This document shows, one piece after another, positions 46,086-54,033 of a stretch of DNA of 64,000 nucleotides. The notes under the pieces were generated by a model. That model saw only the letters and a list, made by a program, of their open reading frames with translations, did no database searches and was not told the DNA's origin. Numbering within the stretch: position 1 is the stretch's first letter; each line of letters opens with the position of its first letter. The translations under genes and the position numbers were made by a program. This DNA is from CAYNZV01 sp965217095 (GTDB lineage Bacteria > Latescibacterota > UBA2968 > UBA8231), in NCBI GenBank assembly GCA_965217095.1, contig OZ244235.1, forward strand, positions 248,001 through 312,000, given 5' to 3'.

Positions 46086-47090
46086 ATGAACCAGCACCAC
46101 TTCCCTTTGAACAATTCGATTCTCGCGGGCCAGGCGTTGGCCGAGCGCGTGTTGAGCAAATTTTCGCTCCCCGCACCAGCGCGTTGTTATTTCCTTAATC
46201 CGGGACTCAACGACACTTACGCGGTTACCGCGGGCTCCTCACAGTACATACTGAGGGTCTACCGACACGGTTGGCGCACCAAGGCGGAGATCCAGGCGGA
46301 GCTCGAGATGCTGACCTATCTGCGCCGCCACAAGCTTCCAGTTTCCTATCCTATCAAGAGAAAAGACCGTTCGATTCTGACGCGGATCGCCGCACCTGAA
46401 GGCGTGCGTTACGCCGCGCTGTTCAGCTACGCGCCGGGACAGCCAATGGAGCTCAACGCGAGAAATTCACGTGCTTATGGTGAGCTGCTGGCGAGAATGC
46501 ACAGGTGCCTGGACCAATGTGATGAGGATCACAGGCGTTTCCATCTCGATCTTGGCTACCTGGTGGACGACTCGTTGCGCTACGTTACGCCGTGTTTGGA
46601 ACACCGATGCAAAGATCTCGATTTCCTTATGAAAATCGGCAGTGAACTGAAATCGAGGTTAGACGGATTTCTTCCATTGACCCGGCCGGAGTACGGCTGC
46701 TGCCACGGAGATCACTACGGCGGCAATGTACACGTGGAAGAACAGGGCGGCATGACGGTGTTCGACTTCGACTGCTACGGCTACGGCTGGCGCGCCTACG
46801 ACCTGGCTGTATTTCTCGCCAAGAATGCACAGGTCGACGGTACGACCCGTTCCGGAAGGGCCAAATCGAACCGCCGTTGGAACTCCTATCTGGAAGGGTA
46901 TTCGAGCATTCGCCAACCGAGTGAGCGGGAACTGCAGGCGGTGAAACTTTTTGTGCTGGCGCGCCTGATCTGGCGTTCGGGTTTGGAAGCGCGGGTGGAG
47001 GACTGGGGCCGCAACTGGGTCTTCGACGGCACTTTCGACCGGGATATCGCGTTCATTAGGTACTGGGCGGAACTGCACAAGATTGTCTGA
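46086..47090 (+). CDS. Aminoglycoside-phosphotransferase-like kinase
   Basis: 334 residues with the APH/choline-kinase fold. The nucleotide lobe has SQYILRVYRHGWRTKAEIQAELEML (Lys/Glu pair). The catalytic loop is CCHGDHYGGNVHV (Asp, Asn) and the metal site is TVFDFDCYGYGWRAYDLAVFL. Closest in style are homoserine kinase ThrB2-, SrkA- or choline-kinase-like members, all of which phosphorylate small hydroxylated molecules. No signal peptide. ATG 46086 comes after GGAGGATGAAG. It stands between a HAD phosphatase and a propeller hydrolase gene (12 bp away), so a sugar or amino alcohol substrate is plausible. Confidence 0.85.
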   Translation: MNQHHFPLNNSILAGQALAERVLSKFSLPAPARCYFLNPGLNDTYAVTAGSSQYILRVYRHGWRTKAEIQAELEMLTYLRRHKLPVSYPIKRKDRSILTRIAAPEGVRYAALFSYAPGQPMELNARNSRAYGELLARMHRCLDQCDEDHRRFHLDLGYLVDDSLRYVTPCLEHRCKDLDFLMKIGSELKSRLDGFLPLTRPEYGCCHGDHYGGNVHVEEQGGMTVFDFDCYGYGWRAYDLAVFLAKNAQVDGTTRSGRAKSNRRWNSYLEGYSSIRQPSERELQAVKLFVLARLIWRSGLEARVEDWGRNWVFDGTFDRDIAFIRYWAELHKIV

Positions 47091-47102
47091 TGGGACGCGA
47101 CG

Positions 47103-48608
47103 ATGATCGTCAGTGATCTCCACGATCCTGGTCTGCACCTATTCGTAGATGACGCCGAGGTTCAGGATCATCCCGGTTTCGCGCGCAAGGTGCAACAACC
47201 TGCTCGCGCGCAGACCGAACCGGTGCTGCGTGCCGACCGTCCCTGGGAAGGCAGCGCGGTGCAGATGTGGGGCTCGGTCCTGTACGACCGCGACGAAGAC
47301 CTCTTCAAGATGTGGTATTTCACCCACGGTCCCGCCGGCGCCGGAAAGGAGGCGCAGAAATATATCTGCTACGCCACATCTGGGGATGGCGTGAAGTGGG
47401 AGAAGCCCGAGCTGGGCGTGTTTCCGTTTCAGGGGTCAACGGCGAACAACATCGTTTACCCCACTTCGGAAACTCGTCCGGAGCACAGCTCGCTGCACCC
47501 TTGGGGCATCATCAAGGATGACAATGAAGAGGATGCAGCGCGCCGTTACAAGATGGGGTACTACCAGGAACGGCAGGCGAAGGTGCCCCGCGCCGGAAAA
47601 TCAGCGAGTCCGGCGGAGCGGCGAAGATATTTTGAGTCCGTGCTCGAGCGCCATGGCATGTACACTGCCCACTCCACCGATGGAATTCACTGGACCCTGG
47701 AAGACCAACCGTCTATTGCGAGGTCCGGCGATGGCGGCGCGGTCGTTTTCGACCCGGGCACACGTCGTTTCATAGCCGTATCGCGGCGTGCTGGCACGAT
47801 CGCCGATCATTTCATTCTGCAGTGGAAGCAGTACCGCAAGGTCGTTGCCTTGAGCACCAGCGAGGACTTCGTCAGCTGGACTCCCCTGGAGACGGTTCTC
47901 AAACCGGACGACTTCGACGATCCACGCGACCAGTTCGAGCTGATGACGCCGTTCGCCTACGGCAACCAATACCTGGGTCTTCTGGCGGTTTTCTACACCT
48001 CGACCGGTCAAGGTGCAACGGAGCTGGCTACGGCGCGCGACCTCACGAAGTGGCATCGAGTCGGGAAACACGAACAGTTCCTGCCCATCGGGACCCCGGG
48101 CGCCTGGGACAATGGCTGGGTCTCCTCATCGCTGAATCCGCCCATCCTCAAAGACAACGCGCTGCACATCTGGTATTCGGGCATGCGTCGTCACGGCAGC
48201 GATCAAAAGTTCCAGGCGGCCATCGGTCTGGCGACGTTGCGCAAGGATGGATTCGTGGGGATGTGCACGGGTGGCGCCGGCGAGTTGATGACTGAACCGG
48301 TGCGGGTCGAGGGCCCGCGATTATTTCTGAATGCCAGCGTTTTCGGCACCAAGAAGTCGCGTAACAACGGCCGCATCCGAGTTCGGGTGGTGTGTGATAC
48401 CGAAGTTCCGGAAGGGTTCGAGCTGGAGAACTGCAACGGTCTCGAGCGCGACGACCAAACCGACTTCGAAATCACCTGGGGGCAGGAGCGCAGCGATCTG
48501 GCACGTTTCGTGGGTCAAGAAGTGCGACTGCATTTTGAGGCGGATGGGCCAGCGGTGCTCTACTCCTACAGGTTCGGTCTTGACCTTAGGGAAGCTCCAT
48601 CTGCCTAG
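47103..48608 (+). CDS. Five-bladed beta-propeller glycosyl-hydrolase-like protein
   Basis: 501 residues and a clear relative of the gene at 23323: shared landmarks are LHLFVDDAEVQDH, VLRADRPWEGS, DEDLFKMWYFTH, YATSGDGVKWEKPELGVFPF, NGIVYPTS-type spacing, GIHWTLEDQPSI and SEDFVSWTPLETVL. The linker GLATLRKDGFVGMCTG leads to the sandwich module that ends SYRFGLDLREAPSA. No signal peptide. ATG 47103 is preceded by ATGGGACGCGACG and lies 12 bp after the kinase gene. Activity on plant- or alga-type glycans is only inferred from the propeller fold and neighbours. Confidence 0.72.
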   Translation: MIVSDLHDPGLHLFVDDAEVQDHPGFARKVQQPARAQTEPVLRADRPWEGSAVQMWGSVLYDRDEDLFKMWYFTHGPAGAGKEAQKYICYATSGDGVKWEKPELGVFPFQGSTANNIVYPTSETRPEHSSLHPWGIIKDDNEEDAARRYKMGYYQERQAKVPRAGKSASPAERRRYFESVLERHGMYTAHSTDGIHWTLEDQPSIARSGDGGAVVFDPGTRRFIAVSRRAGTIADHFILQWKQYRKVVALSTSEDFVSWTPLETVLKPDDFDDPRDQFELMTPFAYGNQYLGLLAVFYTSTGQGATELATARDLTKWHRVGKHEQFLPIGTPGAWDNGWVSSSLNPPILKDNALHIWYSGMRRHGSDQKFQAAIGLATLRKDGFVGMCTGGAGELMTEPVRVEGPRLFLNASVFGTKKSRNNGRIRVRVVCDTEVPEGFELENCNGLERDDQTDFEITWGQERSDLARFVGQEVRLHFEADGPAVLYSYRFGLDLREAPSA

Positions 48609-48699
48609 TAAAAACCCTTTTAGGATTATGCTCTGGAGTTCCGTACACTGTTGAACCGAGCGGCTCATCTACCCACTTCGAGGGAAGGAGCAAAGCGAA

Positions 48700-48996
48700 A
48701 TGGCAACGAGCAAGACCCCCAAAAAAAAGGCAGTTCCACCGAAGCCGGCGGCACCACGTGACAATATCGACCTGCTCAACGACATGCCCGTTATGGTCCA
48801 GATGGTACTCGGTGGTACCAGAAAAACCATGGAGGATATTACGGATATGGGCGAGCAGTCGCTGATCGAGCTGGATAAGGAGGTAGGCGATCCCATCGAC
48901 GTGTTCGTCAACGGCAAACACTTCGCCCGGGGTGAGGTCGTCACTGTGAATGAGAACTTCGGCGTGCGGCTCACCGAGGTTCTGGGACAGGTCTGA
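48700..48996 (+). CDS. fliN: Flagellar motor switch protein FliN (first copy)
   Basis: 98 residues. After a Lys/Pro-rich N-terminus (TSKTPKKKAVPPKPAAPRD) comes a SpoA/FliN core: LLNDMPVMVQMVLGGTRKTMEDITDMGEQSLIELDKEVGDPIDVFVNGKHFARGEVVTVNENFGVRLTEV. FliN forms the C-ring base of the flagellar switch together with FliM and FliG. AAGGAG precedes ATG 48700. It starts a four-gene run of switch proteins, and lies 14 bp ahead of a second SpoA-domain gene. Confidence 0.9.
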   Translation: MATSKTPKKKAVPPKPAAPRDNIDLLNDMPVMVQMVLGGTRKTMEDITDMGEQSLIELDKEVGDPIDVFVNGKHFARGEVVTVNENFGVRLTEVLGQV

Positions 48997-49010
48997 AAGG
49001 GGAGAGCCGA

Positions 49011-49286
49011 ATGTCAACCGTCGAAAGCCCCCCGCACACGGACCTGGGAAACGTGGCGGCGGAAGTCGTGGTGGAATTAGGCCGCAAAGAAATGACGTTG
49101 GGTCAGGTACGGAGACTTCAGACGTCCGACGTCATCGAGGTCGACAAACTGGCCGGCGAGGCCTTCGATGTGCTGGTCAACCAGAGACCGTTCGGAGAAG
49201 GGGAGATTGTGGTTGTCACCGATCTAATGGCGGTGCGCATCACCCGACTTCACGATTTTCCCGTCGATCACGAGGTGACCTCATGA
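49011..49286 (+). CDS. FliN/SpoA-domain switch protein (second copy)
   Basis: 91 residues with the same core: VAAEVVVELGRKEMTLGQVRRLQTSDVIEVDKLAGEAFDVLVNQRPFGEGEIVVVTDLMAVRITRL. It lacks the basic tail of the first copy and shares only the family motifs, so the two are old paralogues; it may be a FliY/FliN-type variant. AAGGGGAGAGCCG precedes ATG 49011. Its stop TGA overlaps the fliG ATG (ATGA at 49283-49286), showing tight translational coupling. Confidence 0.85.
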   Translation: MSTVESPPHTDLGNVAAEVVVELGRKEMTLGQVRRLQTSDVIEVDKLAGEAFDVLVNQRPFGEGEIVVVTDLMAVRITRLHDFPVDHEVTS

Positions 49287-50577
49287 GCGCCGCCCCTCAA
49301 AAAACTACAGGGGGCCGCATCGTGGGCGGCTCGACCGAGTTTAAAGAGAAACAAACGGTTGCAAGCTGGACATGCCCAGACGAGGCTGCCGTCGACGCGA
49401 TGCCCCCCCTTCACGTGCCGAAACCGCGCTCACAACCGGTGGAGGCCGTGGTAAAACCCGACACCACTTCAGCGCCTCCCCTACCGTCCGGAATCGCCCC
49501 CGATAGCACCCATGCCTACCTCTTCAACCATTCTCATGAAACAGCTGCGGTGGTGCGGACTCTTATCCGCAAGGAAGAAGGGGGCAAGGAAGGAGGTCCG
49601 TTGAGCGGCCTATCGCCTCAACAGGTGGTAGCGGCCATATTGATCGGTCTGGGCCAGGTGATCGGTGCCCGGATCTGCCAACACCTGAACAACGACGAAC
49701 TTCAATTCGTTACGGAGGCGATCAGCGAAACTGGGGAGGTTGGTCACCAACTCGCTATGCAGGCGTTGGAGACAGCTCACCAGCGCGTCGTAACAGGTGA
49801 TTACGTAGAGGTCGGTGGCCCCGAGTACGCTCGCGGTCTGCTGACCAAGCTGGTGGGACCACACCGGGCTAGTCACTTCATCGACAGGACTACACACCCT
49901 GCCGAATCCGGATTCAGTATGCTCAACAGAGTGGGAGCGGATCAGATCGCTCCCTTCATTTCTAACGAACACCCGCAGACGATCGCGCTCATTCTCTCAC
50001 AGCTCGAGCCACGCAAGTCAGCAGGGGTACTGGCGCAATTGCCCGAACGTTTGCAGGCCGATGTGTCATATCGAATGGCGACTACGGAGAACATCCCGCA
50101 AAAGATAATCGCGCAGGTCGAAGAAGCTCTGGAAGCTTCTCTTCGAGACCTGCTCGGTCGACCCAAGGTAGTGGCCGACGTGCTGAATTGGACGGGCTCA
50201 AGTGTGGAGCGGAACGTGCTCAACCAGATGGACGCGCAGGCGCCCGACGTGGCGGAGGATGTGCGCAATCAGATGTTCGTCTTCGCCGACATTGGCAAGA
50301 TGAGCGATCGCGAGATCCAAACCCTCCTGCGTGAAATAGAAGAGAACGACCTGGCCATCGCATTGAAAGCGGCCAGCACCGATCTGCGGGAACGATTTAC
50401 AGCAATATGTCGGAGCAAGCGCGCGCTTCCGTGCAAGAGGCCATGGAGGGGCTGGAACGGATGCTGCGCCGTGATGTGGAGGAGGTCCAACTGCGGATCG
50501 TGCAAACCGTGCGGCAGCTCGAAGAGCAGGGGAAGGTTAGGATAGTTCGCGGCGATACTGGAGACGATTACGTCTAA
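49283..50577 (+). CDS. fliG: Flagellar motor switch protein FliG, one frameshift near the C-terminus
   Basis: The FliG body starts at LSGLSPQQVVAAILIGLGQVIGARI and has HPQTIALILSQLEPRKSAGVLAQLP, the EHPQ motif of the middle domain. FVFADIGKMSDREIQTLLREIEENDLAIALKAAS is the torque-helix domain. At TTT 50396-50398 one base is missing: the frame turns to ICRSKRALPC, whereas one extra T gives ERF(Y)SNMSEQARASVQEAMEGLERMLRRDVEEVQLRIVQTVRQLEEQG and a stop at 50575-50577. The protein would be ~431 residues, about 100 longer than usual because of a disordered N-terminal extension. As fliG is needed for motility and the rest is intact, an assembly error is the likelier cause. Confidence 0.85.
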
Positions 50578-50596
50578 GATTCGTAGGAGACTGACA

Positions 50597-51592
50597 ATGG
50601 CGGATATTCATTCGAAGGATGAAATCGACGTGGGCGAGCAGAATGTGGGCGCTAAGGGTACCCCGAAACGTATAGTCACCTCCTACGACTTCAAACACCC
50701 GGCGAGGGTAAACAAGGATCAGCTGCGCACCCTGGAAAACCTGCACGACAACTTCGCCCGCCTGCTGAGCTCCACCTTTTCCGGTGCCATGCGAGCCGTG
50801 GTGGACGTGGACATTGCCTTTGTCGACCAGACCACATACGCCGAATTCATCATGTCGCTGTCGAATCCGTCCTGTTCCTACCAGTTCACCTTAGGGCCCA
50901 CCAATGGGCAGGCGATCATCGATTTTGCCATGCCGGTAACCTTCGCTTTCGTCGACAGGATCTTCGGGGGTAAGGGTTCCTCACAGGGCGTCAGCGCGCG
51001 CACCCTGACCCCGATCGAGGTTGGTGTGATTCACCGCATCACCAAGCGCGTCATCGAAGATCTGGAGGCGACCTGGGAGCTGATTCTTAAGGTAGACGTC
51101 ACCGACATCGAGCTGGAGACCAACCCGGAGTTCATGCAAATCACGGCCGCCAGCGAGATCGTTATCCTGCTGGCTTTCGAGGTCAACTCCACAAACGCCT
51201 CGGGCCTGGTCAGCCTCTGCTATCCCTTCTTTACCCTGGAGTCGATTCTGCCGCGGCTGGGACGGCAAAGCTACGTCCGGTCTTCGCGAACGAATAAAAA
51301 TGAACTGATTCAACAGAACAACCTGCGTCTGAACAAGACCTTCATGCCGGTAACGGCCGAGTTGGGTCGGACGCAGATCTCCCTGGGCGAAGCTCGAACG
51401 TTGAAGGCCGGCGATATCATTTGCTCGGACACACCAAAGACCGGACCGGTCGTGGTTTTCGTCGAAGAGGAGCCCAAATTTCTGGCGCGACCCTTCGCTG
51501 GCGAGAACGGAAAACAGGCGCTGAAGATCGGCGGGGTCATTCCCCCCGGTCATGAAGAGATATACCAAAACAGATCGAAACCGGTGCCCTGA
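50597..51592 (+). CDS. fliM: Flagellar motor switch protein FliM
   Basis: 331 residues. The N-terminal KDEIDVG recalls the EIDALL motif that binds phospho-CheY, but lacks the following Leu pair. The middle domain carries LHDNFARLLSSTFSGAM, VDRIFGGKGSSQ (family GGxG motif) and LTPIEVGVIHRITKRVIEDLE. The C-terminal SpoA domain ends VPVFVEEEPKFLARPFAG-type sequence (seen as VVVFVEEEPKFLARPF). ATG 50597 is preceded by GTAGGAGACTGAC. FliM bridges FliG and FliN in the C-ring. It is the last switch gene; the next gene encodes a PIG-L deacetylase on the same strand. Confidence 0.93.
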   Translation: MADIHSKDEIDVGEQNVGAKGTPKRIVTSYDFKHPARVNKDQLRTLENLHDNFARLLSSTFSGAMRAVVDVDIAFVDQTTYAEFIMSLSNPSCSYQFTLGPTNGQAIIDFAMPVTFAFVDRIFGGKGSSQGVSARTLTPIEVGVIHRITKRVIEDLEATWELILKVDVTDIELETNPEFMQITAASEIVILLAFEVNSTNASGLVSLCYPFFTLESILPRLGRQSYVRSSRTNKNELIQQNNLRLNKTFMPVTAELGRTQISLGEARTLKAGDIICSDTPKTGPVVVFVEEEPKFLARPFAGENGKQALKIGGVIPPGHEEIYQNRSKPVP

Positions 51593-51662
51593 GAGGGCTG
51601 GCGGCACACTCTTCGAGCAGCCTCGAGATACTTCGCAAAACACTCCTCAAGGAATATTCCAC

Positions 51663-52577
51663 ATGCCAAGCCGACCGATACAGATCTTGCTCGTTGCCGC
51701 CCACCCCGCAGACAGCTTCGACCAGGCAGGGGGAACCCTCGCCCACCACGTGGCACGCGGTGACAAGGTCACCGTGGCGATCGCCACTACCGGCGTGCGT
51801 TCGCATCACTGGGAGCTGAAAGACGAAAAACAGCGGGAAGGGCACGAGCTGGATGTTGAGACCAAAATGAAAGAGGCCGTGGCTGAGAAGCTGGAAGAAA
51901 CCCGCAACGCCTGCCGTATCTGTGGTTTCGACGATCTACGGGATCTCGGGTTCGAGGATGACGACCTTTTGTTGGACCGGGCAAAGGTAGAGGCGATCGC
52001 CGACGTAATCCGCGAGGTGAAGCCCGACCTGCTGATCTCGCATCATCCGTACGAAACCGGTGGTTTGAAAATGCATGGAACCATCGGACAGGCTACGGTC
52101 TTCGCAGCGACCCTGGCTCAGGGGACCGGGCGCGGCCGGCAGGAAAGGCACCTGACGCCCGCCATCTATTTCATGAATCCGATCGCTTACATCGGGGCCA
52201 ATACCCTTGAATACGCCAGCACCTCGCGGGTCGATCTCTACGTCGATATTACCGATGTGATCGACAAGAAGGTGAAAGCCCTGGACTGTATAACCAGTCA
52301 GTATTACGGTGGCGCCTACTCTCGCAAGCGGGGGGAGATGCAGGACGGACACTACGGCAACAAGGCGGGGGTGGGTTACGCCGAGGCGTTTCAGCGGTAT
52401 ACCCCGATGGTGCGTTACGCGCTACCGATAAGCGACAAGGAGCTGGATCAGGTAACCGAGCCGATGGAACACATTATGGCACGAAGGAGTGAGATGGTTC
52501 CCGCTTTTCTGCCCTTGCCGGAGAACATGAGCTTCTCCTCCGAGCACCGTATCCCACCCGAGAAGTACAACGACTGA
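51663..52577 (+). CDS. PIG-L-family deacetylase
   Basis: 304 residues from ATG 51663 (AAGGAATATTCC upstream). The metal site VAAHPADSFDQAGGTLA corresponds to the family AHP(D/x)D motif, and DLLISHHPYETGG to the second His region. Members remove N-acetyl groups from GlcNAc-containing substrates (GlcNAc-PI, BshB, MshB), usually in the cytosol or inner membrane. The C-terminal LDCITSQYYGG...MPDR-type helices make it longer than BshB. It is 70 bp behind fliM. A role in protein or lipid glycan processing is likelier than in the flagellum. Confidence 0.88.
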   Translation: MPSRPIQILLVAAHPADSFDQAGGTLAHHVARGDKVTVAIATTGVRSHHWELKDEKQREGHELDVETKMKEAVAEKLEETRNACRICGFDDLRDLGFEDDDLLLDRAKVEAIADVIREVKPDLLISHHPYETGGLKMHGTIGQATVFAATLAQGTGRGRQERHLTPAIYFMNPIAYIGANTLEYASTSRVDLYVDITDVIDKKVKALDCITSQYYGGAYSRKRGEMQDGHYGNKAGVGYAEAFQRYTPMVRYALPISDKELDQVTEPMEHIMARRSEMVPAFLPLPENMSFSSEHRIPPEKYND

Positions 52578-52618
52578 TCCACCGAATGCGCGCCGCACCG
52601 CGCGGTTGAACCAGATTT

Positions 52619-53941
52619 CTAAGAAAACGACAACGGCAGCCCAACAACCACCCACGCCGCCCATGCGGCGGCGACCACCGAGGTGACAGCGATTCCCCGT
52701 CGGAGGTGCGGCACCCATTGCTCCGGGTCTCCTCTCCACAACCGCAAAATCACCGTCGTCAGCATGAGCATGGTGACGACGTTCCATCCGGCTACCGCGT
52801 AGCGGTTGGGTGTCAAACCCAGCTCGAAGATGCGGGTGAGGTTGGCTGCCAACGCGTAGGCGTTGAGAAGGGCGGTCAGCACGGCCAAAGCCAATAGGCC
52901 GTTGCGCAGCACATGTCCTCCATGAGCGCGCCCGCTGACGGCAATGCTCAAAAGCATCAGGACCGCTAGTATCGTAGCGTTGTATACGATCAAGGCCTCG
53001 CGCTCGCGGAACGGATGCCAGAAGTTCGTCGGTATGAACCAGAGCACGTAGACAACCAAAACCCCAAGGGCTAGAGGTAGAAAGATTCGCGTCAACAGCT
53101 GCAGGATGCGGGATAAACCGGTGGACCAATCCTGTAGAACGGGCACCGCCGTCGGATCGTATACGCTGGCCAACGCCAGGATCGGTACTGCTCCGAGACC
53201 CCACGCCGCGACATGGAGCATCTCGTCCTCGGGGAGCTCGATCCCCAAAACGCTGAAAATTCCGAACGTCAACGCCAAAAAGATCCCACCCGCAGCGAAG
53301 TAGATTCCAGCGGCGAGAATCGCCTCGGCCGATTTCACCAGAAACCCGTACTGCTGGCTGGCGGCATCGCTTCTGCCCAAAGCCACTCCCGCGCCGACGA
53401 TGGCCCAGACGGCGATGGGAAGATGCAAGGCGAGCAAGCCGGCTATATCGTCGTCTCTGTCCCACGCCACCATCGCCACGAGCACTGGGAGAATCAGGAG
53501 AAGCGCGGCCGGTTGTCCATAGCGACGAAACGGCTCCGCATCGCGGCTGACGGCAGCGAGGGAACCGAGGATGAAGAGTGCGGTCAGGGGCGCCCACCCG
53601 ATCCAGAACTGCGATGTGCTTTCCCCTGGAATCGGCGCGGGCGGCCGATCACCAGCCAACAATGCGAACGTCATACCCAACACGACACTCGCGCCAACGG
53701 CGGTCTTCCAATGCTTGACTCGCCTGGAGGATAAGAGCGTTAGATCCTCGCTGGATACTGTCTTCAGGTCCAGACGATGTGCCCAGGCCGAAAGAAGAAC
53801 GTCGTCTCCGCATTCAGCTGCGCATTGAGCAATCGCCTCTCTGAAAATCGGTTCTTCACCCTTGTCGCAGGCGCGCCGATACAACTGCTCCATGCCTGCG
53901 GCATCACCTTTTGTCCCTATGATCTGATTCTTGAGAGTCAT
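52619..53941 (-). CDS. Polytopic membrane protein of unknown function
   Basis: 440 residues from ATG 53941 with GAGGAGAG 7 bases upstream. The first ~90 residues are soluble and helical, then come about 11 hydrophobic segments (ASVVLGMTFALLAG, FLPLALGVLVVYVLWFI, LLALAVLTALLNAYALAANL). The layout faintly recalls DUF4153-type proteins, but I would not name it. There is no signal peptide and no enzyme motif. It ends the minus-strand run that includes the hybrid kinases, 93 bp after the PAS kinase, and may be a separate unit. Confidence 0.7.
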   Translation of the reverse strand: MTLKNQIIGTKGDAAGMEQLYRRACDKGEEPIFREAIAQCAAECGDDVLLSAWAHRLDLKTVSSEDLTLLSSRRVKHWKTAVGASVVLGMTFALLAGDRPPAPIPGESTSQFWIGWAPLTALFILGSLAAVSRDAEPFRRYGQPAALLLILPVLVAMVAWDRDDDIAGLLALHLPIAVWAIVGAGVALGRSDAASQQYGFLVKSAEAILAAGIYFAAGGIFLALTFGIFSVLGIELPEDEMLHVAAWGLGAVPILALASVYDPTAVPVLQDWSTGLSRILQLLTRIFLPLALGVLVVYVLWFIPTNFWHPFREREALIVYNATILAVLMLLSIAVSGRAHGGHVLRNGLLALAVLTALLNAYALAANLTRIFELGLTPNRYAVAGWNVVTMLMLTTVILRLWRGDPEQWVPHLRRGIAVTSVVAAAWAAWVVVGLPLSFS

Positions 53942-54033
53942 CTCGCTCTCCTCAGTTGTCCGCACCACAGGCAATCGCTCTGATCAACCAGCATCGTGAC
54001 CTAATCGGGAATCGATGGAGCTTACGATCTACG

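Noticed and set aside
52422..53597. 391-codon minus-strand frame beside the polytopic membrane protein
   Set aside because: It overlaps the membrane protein gene in another frame of the same strand, and its Arg/Ser-rich sequence is that of a +1 shadow; the membrane frame has clear hydrophobic segments and a good ribosome-binding site.
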